DNA of 64,000 bases from Bidens hawaiensis (taxonomy: Eukaryota > Streptophyta > Magnoliopsida > Asterales > Asteraceae): the NCBI GenBank assembly GCA_021521415.1, contig JAIQDT010000830.1, positions 310,001 to 374,000 of the forward strand. The letters are read 5' to 3'. Positions within the stretch are counted from its first letter, which is position 1; each line of letters opens with the position of its first letter. This document shows positions 11,590-21,590 of this stretch, one piece after another. A program made the position numbers and the translations under genes. The notes under the pieces were generated by a model that searched no databases, was not told the origin of the DNA, and saw only the letters and a program-made list of their open reading frames with translations.

Positions 11590-11763
11590 CCTTTTTTCGT
11601 CCCTAAAAAAGTCTCATTGCAATGGGATCAGAATCGGAGAAATACAGTCTTACAAACATATAGATTATCTTGAAATTTAGAACAACGCAAAAACTGCGAT
11701 CACCGATATTGTTGTCCACTTAAACTCATGCCTTCGTCTTTACCGGGACAAGTAAGATCCGAC

Positions 11764-11845
<82 letters not shown>

Positions 11846-12196
11846 GTTGTTATTATTATAATCTAGTGGAACCCACAGTTAAGACCCGCTTTATTTTATA
11901 TTTTACAGGATCAAACCACCCTAATTTGACTTAAACCTCATAATAGTAGATTAAAACATTGTTGCACATTTTTCATGAACAGCTAAGACGATCAAGGATA
12001 TTGTTTATCCACCTAAATTTAAACATCAAAGTATACCAAGCAGCCATTAGATACGATTAAGGTTCAATTATTCAACTAACTAGCTAGTGTTCCCCACTAC
12101 ATGATATACCCCTATCAAGCAATACCTCGGACCCAGTACCACCCGTGATTTTACAAGTTTCCATCTGTCGGTTTACATACGTCGTGTCTCTAGTTG
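11590..12196 (-). other. Internal 3' noncoding region of the Athila-like element, first part
   Basis: The sequence is homologous to about 61,686-62,240 in the second Athila-like element, for example GATATTGTTGTCCACTTAAA and CCACTACATGATATACCCC. It contains an (ATT)n run at 11,764-11,845. It stops at the chromovirus insertion and resumes at 25,158. Confidence 0.7.
11764..11845. repeat. (ATT)n trinucleotide microsatellite
   Basis: About 27 ATT units. It produces a spurious poly-tyrosine ORF on the plus strand. It is absent from the homologous position near 61,860. Confidence 0.9.
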
Positions 12197-12875
12197 ATCA
12201 TTGTGACACCCGGTAATTATTTCACACTCTAATCTATATACTTGATTTAAATTATGTGTTGATTATATAAGTTATATGACGTATAAACCATAGTATACTT
12301 GAAATGTGAACGAGAACAGTCGTAATGCCTATAGGATTGTATAAAGTGCCGATGAGAACTACTATATGATAAAGACAGCCCAGTAATAGTCAGAGGTGAC
12401 AAACATATCAAGCTAAATATATACCTATGATCCAATATAAGGGGTAATGGTAAGACCATGTGCAGTAATGTTCTAATACTCTAATTAGGACCAAAACGCC
12501 ATAAACGTTTAAATAATGGAATATAGTCGCCGAACCGGCCAAATCAATGATACATTATACAGTGAGATGACCAAGATATGAAACTATGAAGGAATTAAAG
12601 GTATACTAGTCAAAATAATATGAAGTTAATAATTTAAACAATCCATAAAGGATTACAATATGGAGCATTATTTAACCAAATATAACTCCGGGCTAAATTT
12701 AAATATACATCATACCGGGAACCAAAATGAATACGGGTTCCATATCATCTATAATATACCCAAAGTTCAAACAGAAGAGTGGAAAAACTCTGCGTGACAT
12801 TGGGAAACCCGTGGGAAGAATCCTTGCGAAAAACCCTAATAACCAAAAATCCTTTTCAAAGACCCTGTGCTCAAA

Positions 12876-13023
12876 GACCTGCGGGAAGACCCTGCGGACC
12901 TGCGGGAAGACCTGCGGGAAGACCTGCGGGAAGACTCTGCGGGAAGACCCTGCGGGAAGACCCTGCGGGTAGACCCTGCTGGTAGACCCTGCGGGAAGAC
13001 CTGCGGAAAGACCCTGCGGGAAG
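12876..13023 (+). repeat. GC-rich tandem repeat (12-13-bp unit) in the 5' LTR
   Basis: Units of CTGCGGGAAGAC, with an extra C in some copies, run for 148 bp upstream of the TATA box. The matching array in the 3' LTR is 199 bp. The 51-bp difference equals the whole length difference between the two LTRs. Confidence 0.9.
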
Positions 13024-13303
13024 GGAATACTTCCGCCCAAAATGAGCCAGTCTATGCTTCTGGAAGATCTTATCTTTCACCTGCCAAGGTATGGGCACAA
13101 TATTGAAAGTACTGCAAGATCAAGCAAAATCTTCCTAACCATTCCCTATGGCCGCCTACCCCCATTCCATCAAATAAACAACAATAAAAACCATGCTTTG
13201 ACTAACTATTTCACTTTATGGTGTAAGATTTGACACCCTTAAATCAAGGGATTGTAATCTTTTGGATCCCCCAAATCAAGGGATGTGTTCCCTTGGGTTT
13301 GCC

Positions 13304-13310
13304 TATAAAT
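13304..13310 (+). promoter_or_regulatory. TATA box of the chromovirus LTR promoter
   Basis: TATAAAT lies within GCCTATAAATAAG, the best TATA match in the LTR, about 1.1 kb from its start. Transcription would begin about 30 bp further on, making U3 about 1.1 kb and R plus U5 about 2.4 kb. The same box is at 22,744-22,750 in the 3' LTR. Confidence 0.65.
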
Positions 13311-15715
13311 AAGATCAATTATTTTGATGAAAAAACACCACACACAAGCTCATACAAACCCTTAAACACACTCCAAATTTCTCTCTTTTCATGGCTGAAG
13401 AACAGCAGCAGCGCAACACCAAGCAACCGCCTCTTTGCAACCCATTTTCTCTATAATTCTGCCCTGAACCTTCTGAACCCTATATATCGTTGGAAAGCTA
13501 GAAGAAATCCTTAAACCGTAGTGGAAAGCCTAGAACGGATCTCTGCCCGGAAAACCTTGGTAAGAAGCTTTGAACCTTCGAAGGTCACTGCTGGGAAACT
13601 GCATTTTCCAGCAGTACCCACCTCTCTTCTTTTGTTCATATCTCACAAACTACTTGGTATTTTTCGGTGATTCTTGTTTAGAAATCCAAGGAAACTCGTA
13701 AGGATCACGAACCATCTTTCGAATATCCATTTCCGGCTTAATTTCAGCACTTGGTAAGCCTAAAAGTCTAATTGTTCTTCATAAAATACTTGCTGGAAAA
13801 TGATTCTTTTCTGTCCAGCCAACACACACTCGTTTCCTTTGATTTTAACACTTGTGTTCATGTTTAATAAACATATTCTAGAGCCTACACTACAAGACCA
13901 TCATCCAAGAGCCTAAACACGCTCAAGAACGTCTCGAAAAACCGACATTTCCAAGGTAATAAAATCATATTATGTTTAATAGAAAAACATGGATTAAGCC
14001 TAAGATACATATATTTAATGAGGTGATAAATCATGAATATAAACTTGAAGTGTGACATATAAGTAAGGATAAATCATGTTAAGTAAAAGATATAAAGGAT
14101 TTATAGGGGTGTTTAAGGAAGGTTAAGGTAAAAATGATCTTCAGTAGTAAAACCCATTTATAAATAAACAAGATGATCTAAATGTAAAAATGGAATTTTG
14201 GTTATGTTAAACTTTACAAAGGATATAACTAACGTATTAAAAACCGTATCGGGTTTGTCATAAAAGTAAAAATAATAATAGTAATAATAATAGTAATAAT
14301 AATAATAATAATGATAAAATATGAGTACTAGTAAGATATATATAATATATGCTTATAAGATTTAAAAAGGATATTAATAATACTTATAATATATACATAA
14401 CAAAATAAGTATACAAGTCATACACATATATTCCTATATATGTGCAATAAATATAAAATACGGGTTTTTGTGATGGACATTGCGAGTAACTGGAAGGGTG
14501 GAGGTGCCGGTAGTCGGGACGTCCTGTCTAGGCTGGTAACTGAATATATCATAGATGGGCCCGTTACCTACCTGGGGACTAACGATGAGAGCTCCAAAAC
14601 CTATTAGGCCAAAGCATGTCACGAACGTCATGATTACCGACTAATAATTTGTATCGAGCATTCCCTAATGCTCAGAGGATATATATATAAAGAGAATATA
14701 ACGGGCATATATATAACAAGTATAAGACGTTGTCTAACGTCCATATCGCTAAGGTATAAAAAATACATATATACCGTCACCTCATAAGTATGTATCGGGC
14801 TAAGTATTAATAGTAGTATAAGTATTATATACTGAAGAATGTACGTATACGATATAATACAGGAAACTCACCAAGTATAACGGAACATTATTCCTCGATT
14901 TAAGGTGAGTCTCACAGCCCCTATTTTCACTATTTTCACTATGTTTTAAACTGTTTTCGGGGCGAGGGACACGTGTTTAAATATGTTTTATCATGGTGTA
15001 TATCTTGATTTACAATGTGCGTGTACATGAGATATTTGGCGCGCTCATGGTACATAAAGTCCCCGGTATATATTGTAACCATAAACTATAGGCAACTATA
15101 GCCGAGGAACTCTACGGGTAGTACTACTGGTCTGACCAACCCACTCGTAAGTGGTCGCGCCACTTTATAAGACGGGTGCTTAGTTTTCCGATTTATTTAT
15201 TCCCTCGTGGACTCGTGGGATGTTATGTGGGGCTTTATGGTGTATATATATAGTCAAGGAATGGTTACGAACTCATGTATTCACGTTACACTGCAAGTCA
15301 TGGATATTGCATACATGACGTTATGAGAATTATATTAGAAAGCATTTTATCGAGTCACAAAACTTGTGAACTCACTCAGTTTATACTGATTAAATTATTT
15401 TACGTGTCTTTCAGGTTTTTAGCCACGTGGAGAGGTCACGGTGTCTCACTACGAATTTATGTTTAACTATGGAAATTTCATGTATGAGGATTTTATATTT
15501 TGGAGTTTTCACGGTTATATCTCCCTTCGGCAGGACATAACTGTGAAATCTCAATATGTTATATGTAAACCTTTTTATGGATATTTTTGTAAAACTTATA
15601 TTATGAATGAAATCCTCATGTATTTAATCATATAGTTGTTGCTTAACCGCGCTCTCGAAAACCTTTCATGAGTCGCACACCGGTTGTTTCCGCCTATGGA
15701 CCGGGTGTGACAGAC

Positions 15716-15727
15716 TGGTATCAGAGC
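15716..15727 (+). other. Primer-binding site, initiator tRNA-Met type
   Basis: TGGTATCAGAGC starts 3 nt after the 5' LTR. It is the classic complement of the 3' end of plant initiator tRNA-Met and primes minus-strand DNA synthesis in many Ty3/gypsy elements. Confidence 0.93.
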
Positions 15728-15961
15728 CAAGGTTATAGCGAACTAGGATTCAACCATGAGTCTAGACTATAACCCCTTAGATTCCCTCATGAAAACGTTT
15801 TTCATGCATAACATGTTTTCAAAACTTGCATTACACGAGAGTGCACGTGTCTTCACGACACCTTTATCGCAACTAATGGTCTAGTATAGGAATGACCAAA
15901 ATAAGGGATAGGAAAAACATAAAGCGATATTATCACTAATTAAACCTTAATCCTTTCAGCG

Positions 15962-16672
15962 ATGGCCTTCCCAAACAATGATCCATATCATGGCCTAGCC
16001 ATCACTGACTCGAACTCCGGCTCTAACTCTGACACTGATAGCAGCAGTGTCCATATGAGCGACGTTGTTCCAATTCCTGATGATCCTATAGAGATCTCCG
16101 ATGACGAGCCTACCGAGGTAATCAGGCTCGATGAGGACGACAAGGTAACTTATGACAACGACGACCTTGAGGAGATGGAGGAGCTGGCTGCAGTGCCCTC
16201 CGAGGAGATACGAGCCGCTGGGCTGAAAAGGTATGCCACGGACTCCGACGACGAGGTGCCCCGGACTATACATGAGGTAGGCGAGTCCTCACGCCCCCAA
16301 GGGCGCGCTACCTCCGATGATACAGAGGTCCCCGTACCACCGACCGCAGCAGCCGCCGAGGCTGAGAGAAAGGCCCTTGATGAATGGCTCATGGATTGGG
16401 AGCAGAGGGTCGAGGTGTTTATGGAGAGTGTGAAAGGCAAGGCCTGTGAGACCAGTCTCCGCCTTGATAATCACTATGACTTGATCTCGGACGCAAGGAT
16501 GAGAGTGCTAAAGTTGGAGCATATGGTAAGAGATGCATTGCACTTAGCTGATGTGGGAGCGAGGCGGGCCGCTGCCGCCGAACGAAGGGTGATGAAATTG
16601 GAGAATGAGGTTAAGACAATTCAAGTCTTTTTGGGAGACGTGTTTCCACCACCGCCACCACCGATGCCATGA
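15962..16672 (+). CDS. Extra ORF upstream of gag, acidic, coiled-coil protein (236 aa)
   Basis: An intact 236-codon ORF lies between the primer-binding site and gag. The N-terminal half (about 1-125) is very acidic and rich in Ser, Asp and Glu (for example PIEISDDEPTEVIRLDEDD). Residues about 130-220 are rich in Ala, Glu, Arg and Leu with heptad-like spacing, suggesting a coiled coil. The C-terminus is VFPPPPPPMP. There are no zinc knuckles, protease or other retroviral signatures. The start is the first ATG of the frame, just after a pyrimidine-rich leader. Some plant gypsy elements carry additional ORFs; I do not recognise this one. Its intact frame in a young element suggests it is or was recently functional, perhaps as an assembly, nuclear or regulatory partner of Gag. 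That role is inference. Confidence 0.7.
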   Translation: MAFPNNDPYHGLAITDSNSGSNSDTDSSSVHMSDVVPIPDDPIEISDDEPTEVIRLDEDDKVTYDNDDLEEMEELAAVPSEEIRAAGLKRYATDSDDEVPRTIHEVGESSRPQGRATSDDTEVPVPPTAAAAEAERKALDEWLMDWEQRVEVFMESVKGKACETSLRLDNHYDLISDARMRVLKLEHMVRDALHLADVGARRAAAAERRVMKLENEVKTIQVFLGDVFPPPPPPMP

Positions 16673-17039
16673 AGCGACTATAGACTAGTATTAGCGGGTA
16701 GTAATCATATGTATGGGAAGTAATATATTACGGACTACGACCCGATCTTTTGGCAAAACGCTTGTATGTTGTAGGAGTTTGTAGTAGACTTAAACATAAA
16801 CTTATGTAATCAAATCTTTTGATGTAATGAAGTTATGTTTATGATATATGAGTATGAGTATACGATGTGGTATAATGAGATGTAATAATAAAATCTATGT
16901 ATGCGAGTATATGATTGATAAGTATGACTATAAGCAAATATATGGGTGTGAATGTAATAAGTATCGAACCCTACAACTACTTACATACAAGCGTGATGCC
17001 AATACTAACCGATCCTTCTTATTCTCAACTTGAAGGAAA

Positions 17040-20000
17040 ATGCCAAGGAGAAGGAACGACAGTTTACCTAATACACCTGCGCAATTACAAGAAGTCATAG
17101 CGCAAGCGATAGCCGCCTACGAAGCCAGTAGGGGCGACTCAAGTCAAGAACGAAGGAATTCCGCAAACACTGAAAATGTAGTTCCAGAGACTGGCGGTGA
17201 GGAACGAGGATGTTCCTACAAAACTTTCATGACATGCAAACCGTGGTCCTTTAAGGGAACGGAAGGAGCCATAGGAGTTATCCGTTGGATCGAGAAGACA
17301 GAATCTGTGATAGCAATCAGTGGATGCACAGAAAAACAGAAAGTGTTGTACGTGACATGTATGTTTCAAGATGAAGCCCTATCGTGGTGGAATTTACAAG
17401 TACAAACCCTAGGCCGAGACGTGGCCTATGGTAAGACCTGGAAAGAGTTAAAGGAGATGATGGAAAAGAAATATTGCCCAAGGACTGAGATGCAGAAGTT
17501 GGAAAATGAGTTCTGGACGCTCACCATGAAGGGAGCCGACATCACAGCATATAACACGCGATTTCACGAGCTATGCCGAATAGTTCCTCATATGGCCACC
17601 ACTGAAGAAAAGAGAGTTGAAAGGTACATCTGGGGATTAGCAACAGTTATCAGGGGACCAATCACGGCCACTAGGCCTGCGACCATGGCCGAGGCTGTTG
17701 AACTAGGTCTGAGTCTGACAGAAGATGCAGTACGAGCTGGCACCCTAGGAAAGCCAACTCAGAAGGAAGCAAGCCAACCATTCTCCCAACGCAGCAACAG
17801 CCGCCATAACAATCACAAGAGGAGCTGGGCCTCTCGTAATCAAGGGTCAAGTTCCAAAGAACCCCCTGTCAAGAAACAAGAAACTGTGAAAGTGTATGCC
17901 GCCCAGACCACGGATCAACCACGGAAGACGTATAGCGGGTCAAACCCGTGGTGTGACAAATGCAAGTATTATCATGTTGGTGACTGCTCAAGTATTGTGT
18001 GTAAGCATTGTCACAAGAGAGGGCATGTGGAAGCTAAGTGTAGAATTAAGAATGGTGCAGTAGTTGTGAAGCAAGAACCGGGGAAAACGACACCACGAGC
18101 TTGTTATGGGTGTGGAAATACGGGTCATTTTATCAAGGACTGTCCACAGATGAAGAATACAGCTCAAGCTAGGGCTTTTGTTATCGGGGCGGGTGAAGCT
18201 AAGGAAGACCCAAATGTCGTCACTGGTACGTTCCTACTTAACAACCACTATGCGTCTGTGTTATTTGATACTGGTGCGGATTTAAGTTTTATATCCACTG
18301 AATTTAAGGACCTGCTTGGTTTAGCACCTAGTAAATTAGCAGCGCCCTATACTATAGAAATAGCTAATGGCAAACAGTTACGATCAGACGATATAGTGGA
18401 AAGTTGCGTACTAGTGATGGGAGAACATGAATTTAACGTAGATCTGTTGCCGATAGATTTAGGAAGTTTTGATGTCGTTATAGGCATGGATTGGTTAGCA
18501 AAGAACCATGCTGAAATTATTTGTTATGACAAGCAAATCCGCGTACCCTTGGCAAGTGGTGAAACGCTGACTATTCAAGGGGAAAGACGTGGCACTGTGA
18601 TGAAGTTAATTTCGTGTATGAAAGCACGAAAGTGCTTGCGAAAGAAGTGTCAAGCTTTCTTAGCCCACGTGGTGGAGAAGAAGGATGAAGAAAGGAAGAT
18701 AGGAAGTATACCTATAGTGAGAGATTTCCTCGAAGTCTTTCCAGAAGATCTACCAGGGTTACCACCTCAAAGACAAGTGGAGTTTCGAATCGATCTAGTA
18801 CCAGGAGCTGCACCAGTAGCGCGAGCACCTTATCGATTAGCTCCCTCGGAAATGCGAGAACTATCGAATCAATTACAGGAGCTACTAGACAAGGGTTTCA
18901 TACGCCCGAGCTACTCACCTTGGGGAGCCCCGGTACTATTTGTCAAGAAGAAAGACGGTTCGTTCCGTATGTGTATTGATTACAGGGAACTTAACAAACT
19001 GACCATCAAAAATCGGTACCCTTTACCGAGGATTGATGATTTGTTTGACCAATTACAGGGATCTAGTTTCTATTCCAAGATAGATCTACGATCCGGGTAC
19101 CATCAGCTGAAGATACACGAGGATGATGTACCAAAGACTGCGTTTCGAACGAGGTATGGTCATTATGAATTTCTAGTCATGCCTTTTGGGCTAACGAACG
19201 CACCTGCCGTGTTCATGGACTTAATGAACCGAGTGTGCAAACCTTACCTAGACAAGTTCGTGATAGTGTTAATAGATGACATATTAATCTATTCCCGAAC
19301 CGAAGAAGAGCACGAGCAACACCTTCGATTGATTTTAGAATTGTTGAGAAAGGAGAAGTTGTATGCAAAGTTTTCAAAGTGTGATTTTTGGCTAAGAGAA
19401 GTACACTTTTTAGGCCATGTCGTCAACGAGAAGGGAATTCATGTTGACCCTTCAAAAGTAGAGGCCATTAAAAACTGGGAAGTGCCGAAGACACCGACGG
19501 AAATACGACAATTTCTAGGGCTAGCAGGCTACTATCGGCGATTTATTGAAAATTTCTCGAAGATAGCACAAGCCCTTACTGCGCTCACACAGAAGGATAA
19601 ACCTTTTAATTGGGGAGATAAACAAGAAAAGGCGTTCCAGTTGCTAAAACAGAAGCTTTGTAGTGCGCCTATCCTAGCTCTACCTGAAGGGACGGATGAC
19701 TTCGTAGTTTATTGCGATGCTTCGCATCAAGGACTTGGTTGTGTCCTTATGCAAAGAAATCAAGTCATCGCGTACGCGTCACGACAACTCAAAGTGCACG
19801 AGAAAAATTACACCACTCACGATTTAGAATTGGGCGCAGTGGTGTTTGCACTTAAGATATGGCGTCATTACTTATACGGCACCCATTGCACAATCTACAC
19901 CGATCATAAAAGCCTACAACATATATTTGATCAAAAAGAATTAAACATGAGGCAACGACGGTGGGTTGAATTATTGAATGATTATGATTGTGTAATCAAG

Positions 20001-21437
20001 TACCACCCTGGAAAGGCGAACGTTGTAGCAGACGCTTTAAGCAGGAAAGAAAAGGTGAAAACATCACGTGTTAAAGTTTTAGGGCTAACTATAAGTACGA
20101 ACCTCACCACCCTTATCCACGAAGCCCAACGAGAAGCTTTGAAACCTGATAATATCAAAGACGAGGGTCTCCGTGGTATGGTTGACAACTTAGAATCCAA
20201 AGAAGACGGTACCCTGTACTTTGTCAACCGAATATGGGTTCCTCTCAATGGAGGATTACGTGAAAGAATACTTGATGAAGCCCACAAGACGAAGTATTCC
20301 GTGCACCCCGGTGCAGATAAAATGTATAAAGATGTAAAGGGATACTATTGGTGGCCTAATATTAAGGGTGATATAGCAAATTATGTGGGAAAATGTTTAA
20401 CTTGCGCAAAAGTCAAGGCGGAATATCAGAAACCATCCGGATTATTACAACAGCCCGAGATTCCCATGTGGAAATGGGAACAAATCTCGATGGATTTCAT
20501 TACGAAGTTACCTAGGACTCCAGGAGGTTATGACACCATATGGGTGATAGTCGACCGGCTAACCAAATCCGCGCATTTCTTAGCTATCAAAGAAACGGAT
20601 AAGATGGAGCGGTTAGCTAGACTATATATAAAAGAGATCGTGTCAAGACATGGAGTCCCAGTCTCGATTATTTCTGACCGCGACAGTCGATTTACGTCTC
20701 ATTTTTGGAAGTCGTTACAAAAAGCTTTGGGCACGCGATTAGATATGAGTACCGCCTACCATCCCCAGACTGACGGCCAAAGCGAACGAACTATACAAAC
20801 ATTGGAGGATATGCTAAGAGCGTGTGCAATTGATTTTGGTGGTAGCTGGGATATTCACCTTCCTTTGGTGGAATTTTCATATAATAATAGCTACCACACG
20901 AGCATAAAGGCTGCACCGTTCGAAGCTTTGTATGGTCGTAAGTGTAGGTCGCCCTTGTGCTGGGCGGAAATTGGCGACAGACAAATGACGGGTCCCGAAC
21001 TAATTCAAGAAACAACTGACAAGATATTTCAAATAAAAGAACGACTGAAAACGGCCCGCGACCGACAGAAAAGTTATGCGGATGTGAGACGCAAGCCTTT
21101 GGAATTCCAAGTGGGAGATAAAGTTCTTTTAAAAGTCTCGCCATGGAAGGGAGTTCCAAGGTTTGGAAAGCGGGGCAAGCTCAGCCCAAGATATACCGGA
21201 CCGTTCGAGATCCTGGAAAGGATAGGTCCAGTGGCCTATAAGTTGAAGCTACCGGAAGAACTTAACGGGGTACATGACACATTCCATGTGTCGAACCTTA
21301 AAAAGTGTCTATCCGATGAATCTTTAATTATACCTTTAGATGAAGTACATATTGACGATCGGTTACACTTTATTGAAGAACCGATAGCCGTTACCGACTG
21401 GAAAGAACAAAACTACGAAGAAGTCGGATTAAGTTAG
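17040..21437 (+). CDS. gag-pol: Gag-Pol polyprotein of the chromovirus (1,465 aa)
   Basis: One continuous frame encodes the polyprotein. Gag core covers about 60-250. Cys/His knuckles lie at about 305-316 (irregular), 321-334 ([14 protein letters not shown]) and 355-368 ([14 protein letters not shown]). The aspartic protease has DTGAD at about 410. Reverse transcriptase spans about 580-800, with [10 protein letters not shown] and the catalytic LIDD near 744 (FIDD or YVDD in most relatives). RNase H has CDASHQGLG near 892. The integrase has an HHCC zinc finger (H1082, H1088, C1119, C1122) and a DD35E triad at about D1152, D1213 and E1249. A GPY/F-type module follows ([17 protein letters not shown]). 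The polyprotein would be cleaved by its own protease, copy RNA to DNA in particles and insert it into chromatin. The frame ends early inside the chromodomain because of a frameshift near 21,409. The catalytic residues listed are all present. Confidence 0.95.
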   Translation: MPRRRNDSLPNTPAQLQEVIAQAIAAYEASRGDSSQERRNSANTENVVPETGGEERGCSYKTFMTCKPWSFKGTEGAIGVIRWIEKTESVIAISGCTEKQKVLYVTCMFQDEALSWWNLQVQTLGRDVAYGKTWKELKEMMEKKYCPRTEMQKLENEFWTLTMKGADITAYNTRFHELCRIVPHMATTEEKRVERYIWGLATVIRGPITATRPATMAEAVELGLSLTEDAVRAGTLGKPTQKEASQPFSQRSNSRHNNHKRSWASRNQGSSSKEPPVKKQETVKVYAAQTTDQPRKTYSGSNPWCDKCKYYHVGDCSSIVCKHCHKRGHVEAKCRIKNGAVVVKQEPGKTTPRACYGCGNTGHFIKDCPQMKNTAQARAFVIGAGEAKEDPNVVTGTFLLNNHYASVLFDTGADLSFISTEFKDLLGLAPSKLAAPYTIEIANGKQLRSDDIVESCVLVMGEHEFNVDLLPIDLGSFDVVIGMDWLAKNHAEIICYDKQIRVPLASGETLTIQGERRGTVMKLISCMKARKCLRKKCQAFLAHVVEKKDEERKIGSIPIVRDFLEVFPEDLPGLPPQRQVEFRIDLVPGAAPVARAPYRLAPSEMRELSNQLQELLDKGFIRPSYSPWGAPVLFVKKKDGSFRMCIDYRELNKLTIKNRYPLPRIDDLFDQLQGSSFYSKIDLRSGYHQLKIHEDDVPKTAFRTRYGHYEFLVMPFGLTNAPAVFMDLMNRVCKPYLDKFVIVLIDDILIYSRTEEEHEQHLRLILELLRKEKLYAKFSKCDFWLREVHFLGHVVNEKGIHVDPSKVEAIKNWEVPKTPTEIRQFLGLAGYYRRFIENFSKIAQALTALTQKDKPFNWGDKQEKAFQLLKQKLCSAPILALPEGTDDFVVYCDASHQGLGCVLMQRNQVIAYASRQLKVHEKNYTTHDLELGAVVFALKIWRHYLYGTHCTIYTDHKSLQHIFDQKELNMRQRRWVELLNDYDCVIKYHPGKANVVADALSRKEKVKTSRVKVLGLTISTNLTTLIHEAQREALKPDNIKDEGLRGMVDNLESKEDGTLYFVNRIWVPLNGGLRERILDEAHKTKYSVHPGADKMYKDVKGYYWWPNIKGDIANYVGKCLTCAKVKAEYQKPSGLLQQPEIPMWKWEQISMDFITKLPRTPGGYDTIWVIVDRLTKSAHFLAIKETDKMERLARLYIKEIVSRHGVPVSIISDRDSRFTSHFWKSLQKALGTRLDMSTAYHPQTDGQSERTIQTLEDMLRACAIDFGGSWDIHLPLVEFSYNNSYHTSIKAAPFEALYGRKCRSPLCWAEIGDRQMTGPELIQETTDKIFQIKERLKTARDRQKSYADVRRKPLEFQVGDKVLLKVSPWKGVPRFGKRGKLSPRYTGPFEILERIGPVAYKLKLPEELNGVHDTFHVSNLKKCLSDESLIIPLDEVHIDDRLHFIEEPIAVTDWKEQNYEEVGLS

Positions 21438-21550
21438 TGAAGGTACAGTGGAAATCTAAAAGGGGACCCGAGTTTACCTGGGAAAGAGAAGATCAAATTC
21501 GAAAGAAGTACCCACACCTTTTCCCGGACCCAACTATAACGGATAACTAA
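21410..21550 (+). pseudogene. Out-of-frame remainder of the chromodomain-like tail
   Basis: After the AAAA run at 21,409-21,412, the -1 frame stays open to a TAA at 21,548-21,550. It encodes the family-typical end, including KRGPEFTWEREDQI and KKYPHLFPDP. The main frame instead ends in seven unrelated codons at 21,437. The simplest explanation is loss of one A from the run. The heptamer context does not fit a canonical slippery site. The tail is thought to guide integrase to chromatin, so this copy may target poorly. Confidence 0.8.
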
Positions 21551-21580
21551 CAACAAATTTCGGGACGAAATTCTTCCAAC

Positions 21581-21590
21581 AGGGGGAGAA
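21581..21590 (+). other. Polypurine tract
   Basis: AGGGGGAGAA lies directly against the first base of the 3' LTR. It primes plus-strand DNA synthesis. Confidence 0.9.

Larger units (their letters stand above)
12202..15712 (+). repeat. 5' LTR of the chromovirus (3,511 bp)
   Basis: It begins TGTGACACCCGG and ends CCGGGTGTGACA, giving 12-bp inverted ends. It is long for this superfamily. It contains a GC-rich tandem repeat (12,876-13,023), a TATA box at 13,304, a long presumed R/U5 part and AT-rich stretches with AATAAT repeats. Short ORFs inside have exact counterparts in the 3' LTR, as expected for duplicated noncoding sequence, and show no protein motif. Confidence 0.93.

Noticed and set aside
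11728..11934. Poly-tyrosine ORF
   Set aside because: It is just the translation of the (ATT)n microsatellite.
12699..13106. Overlapping ORFs in several frames across the GC-rich LTR repeat (also 22,088-22,673)
   Set aside because: The 12-13-bp repeat lacks stop codons in many frames, so long ORFs arise by chance. The encoded Arg/Gly/Pro repeats match no family.
13230..13514. 94-codon ORF present in both chromovirus LTRs (also 22,670-22,954)
   Set aside because: It covers the TATA box and the presumed transcription start, and has no family resemblance. It is kept open only because the LTRs are recent copies.
21405..21415. Programmed -1 frameshift in gag-pol
   Set aside because: The site does not have the X XXY YYZ layout in the zero frame. 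A base loss in the A-run is simpler.
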